Part shown: positions 53,790 to 62,927 of the stretch, one piece after another | Numbering within the stretch: the stretch's first letter is position 1 | Layout of the letters: the number at the start of each line of letters is the position of its first letter | Assembly: GCF_037996825.1 (NCBI RefSeq) | Contig: NZ_JBBNAC010000001.1 | Span: 1,178,001 to 1,242,000, forward strand | Reading direction: 5' to 3' | Source: Bdellovibrio sp. BCCA | GTDB lineage: Bacteria > Bdellovibrionota > Bdellovibrionia > Bdellovibrionales > Bdellovibrionaceae | Length of the DNA stretch: 64,000 nt | The notes under the pieces: model-generated | Told to the model about the DNA's origin: nothing | Seen by the model: only the letters and a program-made list of their open reading frames with translations | Database searches by the model: none | Program-made: the position numbers and the translations under genes

Positions 53790-53861
53790 AAAAGGCCCAT
53801 CCGACTTCGTTGTCGGACTCCTGTTCTCCTCCGCCTCGCGGCTGAACCTTTTTGAACGGTT
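53781..53861. terminator. Nested palindrome at the bolA / small-gene convergent junction
   Basis: Outer arms AACCGTTGAAAAAGG (53781-53795) and CCTTTTTGAACGGTT (53847-53861), 14 of 15 pairs, followed by a T-run to 53864. Inside are TCCGAC/GTCGGA (53800-53805/53812-53817) and CCGC/GCGG (53831-53834/53838-53841). Probably a bidirectional terminator with extra hairpins. Confidence 0.6.
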
Positions 53862-53873
53862 TTTGGTAAATGT

Positions 53874-54119
53874 TTATTCGCCGAATTCTTGGAGTTTGGA
53901 TTTGAGTTCGCCGAGAAGTTTTTTGACTTCCTGCAGCTGCTCTTCTTCAGGGGAAATCTTGTTGCTCATTTGTTCGGTGAGGACATCCCATGTGTCCAAG
54001 GCCTGCTTCAGGTCTTGATTCAGACTTCCGAACACGGATTTGCGTGCGGATTCCTTCTTTTCGGTGGAAGCCGAAGTGTCTGCTGGGTTTTGTTGTCGCT
54101 CTAAGATGCCGTCACTCAT
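53874..54119 (-). CDS. Small acidic coiled-coil protein
   Basis: 81 residues. A polar, disordered start (QQNPADTSASTEKKES), then a likely amphipathic helix from residue 30 to the end (EEEQLQEVKKLLGELKSKLQEFG). No signal peptide, no family recognised, no clear ribosome site. Length and amphipathic pattern support a real gene over a chance frame, but with modest confidence. Divergent from ettA. Confidence 0.5.
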   Translation of the reverse strand: MSDGILERQQNPADTSASTEKKESARKSVFGSLNQDLKQALDTWDVLTEQMSNKISPEEEQLQEVKKLLGELKSKLQEFGE

Positions 54120-54212
54120 TCGCTAATTTAGTTCTGCTTATTTTCCACCAAAAGTGCTTCATGCACAGGGGCAGATAGTGTTATAACACTTCCTTTTACA
54201 GGAGAGGACGTC

Positions 54213-55883
54213 ATGTCTCAAGAGATTATCTACACAATGAAGGGCGTAAGTAAAGTATATCCTCCACAAAGATACGTTTTGAAGGATATTTATCTTTCTT
54301 ACTTCTATGGAGCGAAAATCGGAGTTTTGGGTCTGAACGGCTCTGGAAAATCCACTTTGCTCAGAATTATGGCAGGCGTAGACAAAGATTTTCTTGGTGA
54401 AGCCTTCCCATCGAAGACAATGAAAGTCGGTTACTTCGAGCAAGAACCACAGCTCGATAATACAATGACGGTGAAAGAAAATATTTTTGCCGGCATGGGC
54501 GAACTTCCAAAGTTGATGAAAGAATACAACGCCATCAATGACAAATTCAGCGATCCTGATTTGGATCCGGATGAGATGAACAAACTCATCGAAAAACAAG
54601 GCGCTATTCAGGAAAAATTAGAAGCGTTGGGCGCTTGGGATGTGGATCAAAAAATTGAAATCGTGATGGACGCTCTTCGCTGTCCAGATGGTGATCTGCC
54701 GGTAACAAACTTATCGGGTGGTGAAAAACGTCGTGTCGCCTTGGCAAGATTGATTATGTCAGAGCCAGATATTTTGTTGCTTGATGAGCCGACGAATCAC
54801 TTGGACGCAGAATCTGTAGCATGGCTTGAACAATATCTTTCAAAATTCCCAGGAACCGTAATCGCTGTTACGCATGATCGTTATTTCTTGGATAATGTAG
54901 CTGGTTGGATTTTAGAATTGGATCGCGGTGAAGGTATTCCTTGGAAAGGGAACTACACATCTTGGCTTGAACAAAAAGACAAGCGCATGGCGAACGAAGC
55001 CAAAGACCAAGCTCGCAAAGCGAAAACTTTGGAGCGCGAGTTGGATTGGATTCGTCAAGGCGCGAAAGCTCGCCAAGCGAAATCGAAAGCCCGTATCTCT
55101 AACTATGAAAATCTAATTAAGGAAGCATCTCCTGAAAAAATCCAAGAGATGTCTATCTACATTCCACCGGGACCTCGTTTGGGTGATATCGTTGTTGAAG
55201 CTAAAGGCATCACGAAAGCTTATAACCACAAAGTTCTTTTGGACGATGTGAGTTTCACAATTCCTCGCGGCGCGATCGTCGGCGTAATTGGACCGAACGG
55301 TGTGGGTAAATCGACTTTGTTCCGCATGATCACTGGAAAAGAACAACCAGATTCTGGAACTTTCAAAGTCGGGGATACAGTGAAGATTGCTTACGTGGAT
55401 CAAACACGTGAGACGTTGGATCCAAACAAGACGATCTATGAGGAGCTTTCTGGCGGCGCTGATGTCGTTCAGTTAGGAACCCGCGAGATCAATGCTCGTC
55501 AATACGTTTCTTGGTTTAACTTCTCTGGCACAGACCAACAGAAAAAAGTCGGTCAGTTATCGGGTGGTGAAAGAAACCGTGTGAACATGGCGAAGATCCT
55601 TAAAGAAGGTGCGAACCTTTTGCTTCTGGATGAGCCGACGAATGATCTGGATGTAAATACAATGCGTGCTCTTGAGGAAGCTCTTCTTGAGTTCGGTGGA
55701 TCTGCCGTGGTGATTTCGCATGACCGTTGGTTCTTAGATCGTGTTTGCACGCATATCATGGCTTTCGAAGGGGAATCTAAAATTGAATTCTTCCCGGGGA
55801 ACTTCTCTGAGTACGAGGAAGATCGTAAGAAACGTTTGGGCGAGAATGCTGGTCCAAAACGAGTTCGTTTCAAGATGGTTTAA
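54213..55883 (+). CDS. ettA: Energy-dependent translational throttle protein EttA (ABC-F)
   Basis: 556 residues. Two ABC domains with Walker A GLNGSGKST and GPNGVGKST, signature LSGGEKRRVALARL and LSGGERNRVNMAKIL, and Walker B LLLDEPTNHLD and LLLDEPTNDLD, joined by the P-site-tRNA-interaction linker (KRMANEAKDQARKAKTLERE). The arm in domain 1 and the length are as in EttA. It gates the first peptide bond according to ATP/ADP. AGGAGAGG precedes the ATG. Confidence 0.95.
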   Translation: MSQEIIYTMKGVSKVYPPQRYVLKDIYLSYFYGAKIGVLGLNGSGKSTLLRIMAGVDKDFLGEAFPSKTMKVGYFEQEPQLDNTMTVKENIFAGMGELPKLMKEYNAINDKFSDPDLDPDEMNKLIEKQGAIQEKLEALGAWDVDQKIEIVMDALRCPDGDLPVTNLSGGEKRRVALARLIMSEPDILLLDEPTNHLDAESVAWLEQYLSKFPGTVIAVTHDRYFLDNVAGWILELDRGEGIPWKGNYTSWLEQKDKRMANEAKDQARKAKTLERELDWIRQGAKARQAKSKARISNYENLIKEASPEKIQEMSIYIPPGPRLGDIVVEAKGITKAYNHKVLLDDVSFTIPRGAIVGVIGPNGVGKSTLFRMITGKEQPDSGTFKVGDTVKIAYVDQTRETLDPNKTIYEELSGGADVVQLGTREINARQYVSWFNFSGTDQQKKVGQLSGGERNRVNMAKILKEGANLLLLDEPTNDLDVNTMRALEEALLEFGGSAVVISHDRWFLDRVCTHIMAFEGESKIEFFPGNFSEYEEDRKKRLGENAGPKRVRFKMV

Positions 55884-55902
55884 TACACGACGTCTGGTGG
55901 GC

Positions 55903-56044
55903 GGATTTGCTGGCTTTAAAGGCCTTTAGCAATTCCGCTCCGTCAGACACGGCATCCTGCCTCGCCGCGCTTTGGTACGACATCGTGTCGGCGCGGAGGT
56001 CTGACTGCGCAGAACTGCCAAAGGCCTTTAAAGCCAGCAAATCC
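55903..56044. repeat. 142-bp palindromic element between ettA and the fibre gene
   Basis: 46-nt arms (55903-55948 and 55999-56044) pair at 41 positions; the outer 25 bp (GGATTTGCTGGCTTTAAAGG, then CCTTT, and its complement at 56020-56044) are perfect. The 50-nt loop has its own stems CCGCGC/GCGCGG (55965-55970/55991-55996) and CGACA/TGTCG (55978-55982/55986-55990). It fills the 194-bp convergent spacer. It may end transcription from ettA (T-run near 56056) but is far larger than needed; a mobile palindromic repeat is possible. Confidence 0.75.
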
Positions 56045-56077
56045 CACGCAGATTCGTTTTTCCTACGATCTTTAAAT

Positions 56078-59000
56078 TTACTTTTTTTGATTCTGACTTG
56101 AGTGCAATGCTTTTTCTATTTGCTCTAGACGCATTTTCATTTCGGCGTTGTCGGCTTTGAGTTTTTCGGTTTCTTTTTTTAATTGTAGATTCTCTTCTTG
56201 GATTGAGGCTATGGAGCGGTCTACTTTTTCGTTTTGGTCTTGCCACTTATTGTAGAATTCTTTGAGGGCGGCGATGACTGGTGCGACTAGGTTTGAATAG
56301 CTTACTGATTTGTAGCCGTCTCTGTTGTTTTGGACTACTTCGGGATAGATTTTTTCTATCTCTTGGGCGATCAAACCTACTTGTTGTTTTTTGTCGTATT
56401 TTTCTTGGTCTTTCCAGTTGTAGGTTACGGGGCGGATTTGTAAGACTTTTTCTAATTGGTTGTCCATGGTGTGGATGTCTTTTTTCAGGCGTTCGTCTGA
56501 GGCTTGGCTGAGGGTGCCTTTGATCCACATATTTCCTACGTTGGATACGGACATCAATGTTACGCCGGCGCCGAATGTTCCGTTGAACAATGCGAAGGTT
56601 CCGTCTGTTTCGTGGGTCATGTGGATGTTGCTGGAACCTCCGTCGTTACCCAACATCAAAGAGGCGTAGCCGGTTCCCGATGTGATGTGCAGTTGCGCTG
56701 CTGGCGTCAGTGTTCCCATTCCTACTTTTCCATTCGGGGAAAGTGCTAATGGCGAAATGTAAGTCGCGAAGGAGCCTGTTCCTGATTGATCGGCGTCGAA
56801 GCGTAGCTGGGCTCCGTCAAGAGGGACGCGCCAATATTTTCCAGGGACTGCGCCTTGATCTGTTTCAGTGAATGCTAAAGGAACTGCGGCGTCATCAATG
56901 CGCACGGTGCTAGCTACATGTAGTTTGGCGGACGGGGTAGTTGTCCCTATACCCACGTTACCTGCATTCATTGCTGTGACTAACGCGTATCTGTTTGTGA
57001 TCGTACCGGCACCTGTCGGAGCAGAGATGTAAAGACCTTGCCATGTATCCAGTGTCATGCCGCTGGCCACAACAGGAGCTTCGATGTTAACACCCTTAAG
57101 AATGTACGGAGCATTGCCGTTGATATTGGCGTTGGCAGCTGTGATCTGCGCGTCGAATGATGTCGGTGCTCCGGTAGCTGTAGCAGAGCGAATATACTCT
57201 GCGCGCAGAACTTGGTTGGAGCCTGAATTAGCTGTGCTGTTGTCCGTGTATCTATAAAAACCTGACGTATTAATCGAGGCATTTGCTGAAGACGTCGTAT
57301 TTGTCGAAGTGACATAGTGAGTGGAAGTTTGTCCGGTTAGTAAATTCGAGACGATATGCACAGGATAAGTCGGCGCCGCCGTTCCAATACCGATGTAACC
57401 GCTCGACGTGATTCGCATGCGCTCTGTGCTTCCTCCGCCGACTTTATTTGTGGAGAAGGTCATTGGTTGTGCTTGGAAGGTGCTGATGTCAAACGTATTT
57501 GTCGCGTTTGATTGGAGGTAGGTGATGGTTCCCCCTGCGGATTGCCCCCAAACTCCCAAGTAAACTTTATTCGTTCCCGCATTCAAAGTCAGAGAAGACG
57601 CGCCTGTTGCATCTGTATTGGAGGCTTGAATCCCACTCGACATTGCACTGAAACTTATATCCAATGGTGTCGCGGGATTTGCAACCCCGATTCCCACATT
57701 TCCTCCGGATAAAATCGTCATGCGTGTTGATCCACCTGTTTTAAATGCTAGTGAATAAGCGTCGTTTGTTCCAAGTGTGGCGTTGCCCCCAAAACTATTT
57801 CCACCATTTGCGAAAATTCCTGAAGCCGAGTAGTTCGTGCATCCCATCACGCCAGCCGCATCAAAAGTCACGAGCTGCCCAACAGCGCAAGTGAATGCGG
57901 TGATTGTCGAGCCAGTAACATCACTAGCAAGAAGTCTATTTGCCGTCAGTGAAGTAACTCCCGTACCGCCTTTTGAAACCGGTACAGCAGAAGGGAAGTT
58001 TGCCGGATCAGCACTGATAGTTCCTGATGTGACAGCGATACCCGCACCGACTTGCACGGCACCTTTTGCTGAAGTGGTGGCGTCGTTAATTGAAATCGCT
58101 GGTGTTGTTGAGCCTGTTGCAACGACAATCGGTGCCGTACCTGTAACATTAGTCACAGTTCCATTTGTTGGAGTGATCCACTGAAGACCTGAAGCTTGCG
58201 CTGAGTTTGCTGATAACACTTGTCCATTTGTACCAACAGGCAAACGAATGTCATTCGTTCCGTCGTGAACAATCAAGTCACCTTTTGTTGTACTTGGAGA
58301 AAGACCGTTGAAGGCAGCGGTCGCCGTCGTTTGTCCCGTACCACCATTTGCAATTGGTAAGGTACCTGTCACTTCAGTTGCTAAATTTACAGCAGCACCA
58401 TTGCTTGCAGCTGTTAAACGACCTTGAGAATCGACTGTGATATTTGCACGAGTATAAGATCCTGCAGTCACAGCTGTATTTGCCAATGAAATAGTTCCAG
58501 TAGAAGTAATCGGGCCACCACTAAGCCCTGTACCTGTCGCAATATTTGTAACGGTACCGCCAGCATTGGTATCTGTATCGCTCGCGCACTCCCAACGAGA
58601 GTTAGCAGCAATCCATTTTAAAACTTGTCCATCAGTACAAGCGACATTGTTCGGTTTATATGTTAAGTATTTTGATGCAGCACTGTTGATATCACCGTAA
58701 TCAAGAGTCACAGCACCAGTTTTAGATGCAACAGAAGTCACAGGAAATGCAATGGCAGTATTTGAAGCCGCCGTTAAGCGTCCTTGAGCATCAACCGTAA
58801 AAGTTCCCACTTGTGTTGTTGAACCATAGGAACCCGCAGTCACGGCAGTATTCGCAAGTGAAATGGTTCCTGTCGTAGTAATAGGCCCGCCACTTAAACC
58901 AGTACCAGTTGCGATATTAGTAACAGTACCTCCTGCATTTGAATCCGCCGCAGGAGCCCATTTCGTTCCATCATATTTCAAAATTTGGCCAGAAGTTAAT

Positions 59001-60157
59001 CCAGTTGTATCAACGTCTACACCTTTAATCTTATTAACGGAAACAGCTCCAATAGTGCCACTCACATCACCCGCAACAGAAACATTGATCGCCTGACATT
59101 GAAAAGACCCAGAGACAGAATTCCAATACGGCGTCTGATGAGCAGCACAGTTCGCACTCCCAACAGCAGAATTAAACGCAGCCACGGTATGGTAATTATT
59201 CAAAGAGGAATTCAAATTAGTAACATCACTCATCCCAATGGCAGCCCCAATCCACTGAGTGCCATCAAACTTCAAAAAATTTCCATTTGTTGGTGCAGCA
59301 CTAGCAACTGCAACATTTTGAATCTTCGCCACAGAAGGATTCGGATAAGTTCCAGACAAATCTCCACCCGCAGCTCCCGTAGGAACGCGAGCATTCGTAA
59401 AACGAGAATCATCTCCAGCCGCGACGGTTCCCGCACCTGTGCCAACATTCAAAGTTACAAGGGGAGTCGAAGTGTTGTTCGTAATTGTTACATAAGAGTT
59501 CCCCGATGTAACATTAGTCACGGTCCCGCCACTCGCACCAGTTACAGGAGCACAGACGAAAGTGCTTCCATTCCAAGATAAAAACTCATTGGAATTACAC
59601 GTCGGCACACTCGTCTTTAAAAGAAAATCCGTAGCGATATTAGTTCCCAATTTCTTCGCAGAAAGTGCATAAGCCGAGTAGGGTACGGAACGAATCACAT
59701 TGTCCGGAGAAATCAAACGCCAAGCGCTGCCGTCGTGAAACTGCGCTCTTAAAAGGCGACCATCCGTTTGCACCGGAGAATAATTGCTCGTGCTATCAGA
59801 GCAAGTATATCCACTGCAAGCTCCGCAAGTGAAAGTCGAAGAGTTGTTGAAAGAATCAAGAACCGTAAATCCACCGCCTAAAGGGTAATTGACTCCACCT
59901 TTTCCGATGGGAACGTCAAAGACGCCTTTAGAGTTCGCCATATTTACACCAGTCACTTGCTCTTGATAGATCACGCATTGACCGGAAGGATCCATGATTT
60001 GAAAAATGAAACTGACATTGGAATATTCCAGCGGAGTTCCGTCAGATTTAATAATACGACCTTGATAAGTTAATGAAGACGGAGAAGCATTGCCTTGTAT
60101 TGGGAAAATAGAAAGCGAAGCGAGAAGTAAGATACCAAGTAAGTACAATGATCTCAT
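56078..60157 (-). CDS. MAT-like surface fibre with S74 (endosialidase-type) chaperone domain
   Basis: 1359 residues. Signal peptide (MRSLYLLGILLLASLSIFPI, cleaved near NAS). Residues about 25-190 are a beta domain (SSLTYQGRIIKSDGTPLEYS, KGVFDVPIGKGG, GRLLRAQFHDGSAWRLI) shared with the next gene. Then about 900 residues of phage-tail-fibre-like repeats (GGTVTNIATGTGLSGGPIT twice) and a C-terminal S74 domain starting SDERLKKDIHTMDNQLEKVL, followed by a coiled coil. S74 domains trimerise and self-cleave at the SD site in phage fibres. The layout fits the Bdellovibrio mosaic adhesive trimers that bind prey surfaces (my recollection). Promoter 60164-60194; no ribosome site. Confidence 0.85.
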   Translation of the reverse strand: MRSLYLLGILLLASLSIFPIQGNASPSSLTYQGRIIKSDGTPLEYSNVSFIFQIMDPSGQCVIYQEQVTGVNMANSKGVFDVPIGKGGVNYPLGGGFTVLDSFNNSSTFTCGACSGYTCSDSTSNYSPVQTDGRLLRAQFHDGSAWRLISPDNVIRSVPYSAYALSAKKLGTNIATDFLLKTSVPTCNSNEFLSWNGSTFVCAPVTGASGGTVTNVTSGNSYVTITNNTSTPLVTLNVGTGAGTVAAGDDSRFTNARVPTGAAGGDLSGTYPNPSVAKIQNVAVASAAPTNGNFLKFDGTQWIGAAIGMSDVTNLNSSLNNYHTVAAFNSAVGSANCAAHQTPYWNSVSGSFQCQAINVSVAGDVSGTIGAVSVNKIKGVDVDTTGLTSGQILKYDGTKWAPAADSNAGGTVTNIATGTGLSGGPITTTGTISLANTAVTAGSYGSTTQVGTFTVDAQGRLTAASNTAIAFPVTSVASKTGAVTLDYGDINSAASKYLTYKPNNVACTDGQVLKWIAANSRWECASDTDTNAGGTVTNIATGTGLSGGPITSTGTISLANTAVTAGSYTRANITVDSQGRLTAASNGAAVNLATEVTGTLPIANGGTGQTTATAAFNGLSPSTTKGDLIVHDGTNDIRLPVGTNGQVLSANSAQASGLQWITPTNGTVTNVTGTAPIVVATGSTTPAISINDATTSAKGAVQVGAGIAVTSGTISADPANFPSAVPVSKGGTGVTSLTANRLLASDVTGSTITAFTCAVGQLVTFDAAGVMGCTNYSASGIFANGGNSFGGNATLGTNDAYSLAFKTGGSTRMTILSGGNVGIGVANPATPLDISFSAMSSGIQASNTDATGASSLTLNAGTNKVYLGVWGQSAGGTITYLQSNATNTFDISTFQAQPMTFSTNKVGGGSTERMRITSSGYIGIGTAAPTYPVHIVSNLLTGQTSTHYVTSTNTTSSANASINTSGFYRYTDNSTANSGSNQVLRAEYIRSATATGAPTSFDAQITAANANINGNAPYILKGVNIEAPVVASGMTLDTWQGLYISAPTGAGTITNRYALVTAMNAGNVGIGTTTPSAKLHVASTVRIDDAAVPLAFTETDQGAVPGKYWRVPLDGAQLRFDADQSGTGSFATYISPLALSPNGKVGMGTLTPAAQLHITSGTGYASLMLGNDGGSSNIHMTHETDGTFALFNGTFGAGVTLMSVSNVGNMWIKGTLSQASDERLKKDIHTMDNQLEKVLQIRPVTYNWKDQEKYDKKQQVGLIAQEIEKIYPEVVQNNRDGYKSVSYSNLVAPVIAALKEFYNKWQDQNEKVDRSIASIQEENLQLKKETEKLKADNAEMKMRLEQIEKALHSSQNQKK
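58451..58562 (-). repeat. Fibre repeat unit 2
   Basis: Encodes GGTVTNIATGTGLSGGPITS and on to NTAVTAGSY, nearly identical in protein to the unit at 58827-58938 but with many synonymous differences in DNA. Confidence 0.7.
58827..58938 (-). repeat. Fibre repeat unit 1
   Basis: Encodes GGTVTNIATGTGLSGGPITT and on to NTAVTAGSY. Partner of 58451-58562. The DNA has diverged at third positions, so the duplication is old and kept by selection on the protein. Confidence 0.7.
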
Positions 60158-60163
60158 GGGGAA

Positions 60164-60194
60164 CTTATCGGAATTTTGTCAAAAAAACTTCACT
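60164..60194 (-). promoter_or_regulatory. Sigma-28-like promoter of the S74 fibre gene (predicted leaderless)
   Basis: On the minus strand AGTGAAG (60194-60188), 16 nt, CCGATAAG (60171-60164); the ATG starts 6 nt later. The -10 matches the FliA core GCCGATAA. The same boxes and distances occur before the neighbouring fibre gene. No ribosome site exists between them and the ATG. Confidence 0.6.
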
Positions 60195-60224
60195 GTTCCC
60201 GAGAGTTGCCTGTCTCAAAATGAG

Positions 60225-62921
60225 CTAGTCGCACTGATAAACGGCGCGCAACTTAAAAAGACTTCCTGGAGTTGTAAGGCTGAAATGAAATCCGCCATTT
60301 GTGGCGACACCGGCGACCCCATATCCAGGAGACTCTCCCGGATTTAAGACCTGCCAATCTGTATCGTTTCCTGAAGCCACTGCTTGAGCAAGGTAGCTCA
60401 AACAATTTCCCGAAGGAAGTCCGTTGTCACATTCACCTGTCGTCCAATAGTGCCATGCTGTGTTTGTGCCAGCATCCAGATTGATGGATGTACTATTATA
60501 AGAACACACCGTCATGCGGGCTATAGTTCTTCCGCCGTATTTCACAGAGCCATTGATTTCTAATTTGGCTGTTGGAGCCGAAACTCCGATTCCAGTGTTT
60601 CCATTTTTTAAAACAACCACGGCGTTGGAGCGTGCGCTTGTTGAAGTTCCGTTACCGATAACAAACAAAGGGTCGGTCGCGACAATCGCCGTAGGATTTT
60701 CGGTGCCCGTGGTTGCGCTGTACATTCCGACTGAAATCTGATTAATGGCGGGTGCCAAATTATTTCTTCCCAAGGCTGTTGAAGCAGTGCCCGAGGCCAC
60801 AGTGTCCGCTCCCATAGCAACTGAAAACATGCCACTTGCAGTGACGGTATTTCCGATAGCAACCGCACTTTGTGATGAAGTTGCAAGAGCCGCAGTTCCT
60901 AAGGCGACAGAGTAAGGTCCATTCGCAGTATTTCCGCTTCCTATAGCCACGGAATTGGCTCCGTTGGCAGTGGTGTTATAACCAACAGCCAGCGAGTGAG
61001 TTCCGATGGAAGCATCATCCCACTGAGTGCCAGTAACTGATCCGGCACGAAAAGCACCTTTGCGCGGATACCAGATCATGCGTGTGCCAGCGCCACTTGA
61101 TGCTAAAGTGCGACCTAAAGCGAAATCTCCTTTGGCAAGAATTCCGCCGTCGTTTTCTAAAGACAGTCTAAACTCAGGTGCGTTCGTTCCAACTCCTAAT
61201 TCACCACTGCTTGTAAGGCGCATGCGTTCAGCCACCGTCGTTGCACCCGAAGGCGTCGTTTCAAAAAGAATATTTCCCGCCGAAGATGTCGCCGTGAAGT
61301 TTTCAGCCGCCGCAAAAGTAATTTGCGCTGACTTTCCAACATTCCAGGCAGAATCCGTGGCTCCGTATCCTGTCAAATACAACATTTGATCCTGAGCTTG
61401 CAAAGAGGCGGGACTTGCTTCGCTTCCTCGGAAGGCCATTCCCATATAGGAACTTCCAATTCCCGAGTTCGTATAACTTTGCGCAATCACCCCGGCATTC
61501 CCAGCTCCCGAGCCGTTGGTTTTTACAACTTGCAGATAAACGCTGTCAGTGCCGCGCACGTCTAACTCTTCTGATGGAGAAGAAACACCAATACCGACAA
61601 GACCACTGGAAGAAATTTTCATGCGGGAAATATTATTTGTTTCAAAGGAAAGCGCTTGAGAATCATTTGTTCCCACGCTTAACGTTGCACCCGTGCTATT
61701 TCCGCCGTCTAAAAGGGCACCACTGGCTCCCGTTGGAAGAAGAGAAGCGGGAACCCGACCGGAGCCATCAAGTTCAATCACATTTCCTGCGGATGTTCCT
61801 ACATTTTTTGTTGCTGCAGTTCCGAGTCCCGTGACTTGAGAATTCGCAATTGAAATCGAAGTGCAAGACAGCGAATCGGTAATCGCACTCCAAGTCAAAG
61901 TTTTGTCAGCCGTCGCACAGGAACTTGGCATCTGTGTCGCACCCGTGACCGTCGAGCGAAGCTGACCCAAACCAAAATACTGAACATCCCATTGAGTGCC
62001 ACCATAGACGAACGCTTGGCCCGCTGAAGGTGTGCTATTTGATACCGCGACGCCTTGAATTTTTTCAACCTTCGTTCCGGCACTTCCTGAAGTTGAAGTG
62101 ACGTCTCCAGAAAGGTTGGCTGTTGCGCCAACATTATCGTCTGCCGGAGCCCAATTCGTTCCGTTGAATTTCAAAACTTTTCCCGAAGCATTTCCGGTCA
62201 TAGAAACAGCGACGCCTTTGATTTTATCCACACTCGTTGCTGATTGAGTGCCAGAGACATCTCCGCTTAAAGATCCCGTAAATCCCGCAGAGCTTCCAGA
62301 AATATTTCCACTCACATTGCTTCCGGAAACAGACGGTGTGGTGCACTCAAAGGTTCCAACGGGGGCGATATGTCTTAGGTATTGTCCAGCCGTACAAAGA
62401 GGAACTGAAGATTTTAACAAAAAGTCCGCGGCAGAGTTGTTCCCCAGTTTTTGCGCCGACTTTGCAACAGCCGCAAAGGGGACAGCGCGAATTTCACTGT
62501 CGGGAGTGATCAATCTCCAACCAACACCATCAAAGAACTGCACGCGCAACAAACGTTTGTCATCTAAAACGGGTGTGTAGGTGCCTCCGCTTTCGCAGTT
62601 ATATGTCGTGGAGTTATCAAAACTGTCGAGGAGTTTAAAGCTCGGTGTTCCGGGATAAGCTTTTGTTCCCGTTCCGATGGGGACATCAAACACGCCCTTG
62701 GAGTTTCTCATGTCGATGCCATTGGAAATTTCGCGGTAGATCGTGCAGGAACCCGTCGGATTGGTGATAGAAAATTCGAATTGCACGCCATTCACTTCAA
62801 GAGCGGTTCCCTGAGTGTTTTGAATGCGGCCTTGATAGGTGAGAGAACCCGGAACGCCCCATACTCTCTCGACCGCCAGTAAGACCAGCAATGAATGCAC
62901 CAAAAAGTTCCGAATATTCAT
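60225..62921 (-). CDS. MAT-like surface fibre with YadA-type head repeats and a distinct tip
   Basis: 898 residues. Signal peptide (MNIRNFLVHSLLVLLAVERV, cleaved near WGV). Residues about 23-190 repeat the N-terminal beta domain of the neighbouring fibre (GSLTYQGRIQNTQGTALEVN, KGVFDVPIGTGT, KRLLRVQFFDGVGWRLI). The shaft has LSGDVSGTQSATSVDKIKGV repeats, then 14-residue YadA-like head repeats (SVAIGSGNTANGPY, SVALGTAALATSS, SVAMGADTVASGT) at about 640-730. The last about 110 residues (MTVCSYNSTSINLDAG to YQCD) form a Cys- and Trp-containing tip I do not recognise; no S74 domain. Probably a trimeric prey-binding fibre. Promoter 62928-62958; no ribosome site. Confidence 0.82.
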   Translation of the reverse strand: MNIRNFLVHSLLVLLAVERVWGVPGSLTYQGRIQNTQGTALEVNGVQFEFSITNPTGSCTIYREISNGIDMRNSKGVFDVPIGTGTKAYPGTPSFKLLDSFDNSTTYNCESGGTYTPVLDDKRLLRVQFFDGVGWRLITPDSEIRAVPFAAVAKSAQKLGNNSAADFLLKSSVPLCTAGQYLRHIAPVGTFECTTPSVSGSNVSGNISGSSAGFTGSLSGDVSGTQSATSVDKIKGVAVSMTGNASGKVLKFNGTNWAPADDNVGATANLSGDVTSTSGSAGTKVEKIQGVAVSNSTPSAGQAFVYGGTQWDVQYFGLGQLRSTVTGATQMPSSCATADKTLTWSAITDSLSCTSISIANSQVTGLGTAATKNVGTSAGNVIELDGSGRVPASLLPTGASGALLDGGNSTGATLSVGTNDSQALSFETNNISRMKISSSGLVGIGVSSPSEELDVRGTDSVYLQVVKTNGSGAGNAGVIAQSYTNSGIGSSYMGMAFRGSEASPASLQAQDQMLYLTGYGATDSAWNVGKSAQITFAAAENFTATSSAGNILFETTPSGATTVAERMRLTSSGELGVGTNAPEFRLSLENDGGILAKGDFALGRTLASSGAGTRMIWYPRKGAFRAGSVTGTQWDDASIGTHSLAVGYNTTANGANSVAIGSGNTANGPYSVALGTAALATSSQSAVAIGNTVTASGMFSVAMGADTVASGTASTALGRNNLAPAINQISVGMYSATTGTENPTAIVATDPLFVIGNGTSTSARSNAVVVLKNGNTGIGVSAPTAKLEINGSVKYGGRTIARMTVCSYNSTSINLDAGTNTAWHYWTTGECDNGLPSGNCLSYLAQAVASGNDTDWQVLNPGESPGYGVAGVATNGGFHFSLTTPGSLFKLRAVYQCD

Positions 62922-62927
62922 AGAGAC

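Noticed and set aside
59099-59581. 160-codon plus-strand frame opposite the first fibre gene
   Set aside because: Composition is an Arg/Ser/Ile-rich shadow of the fibre repeats on the other strand; no start signals or family.
58440-61010. Repeated blocks in the fibre genes as CRISPR or tandem satellite
   Set aside because: The repeats are in frame, encode conserved protein units, and their DNA differs mostly at synonymous positions.
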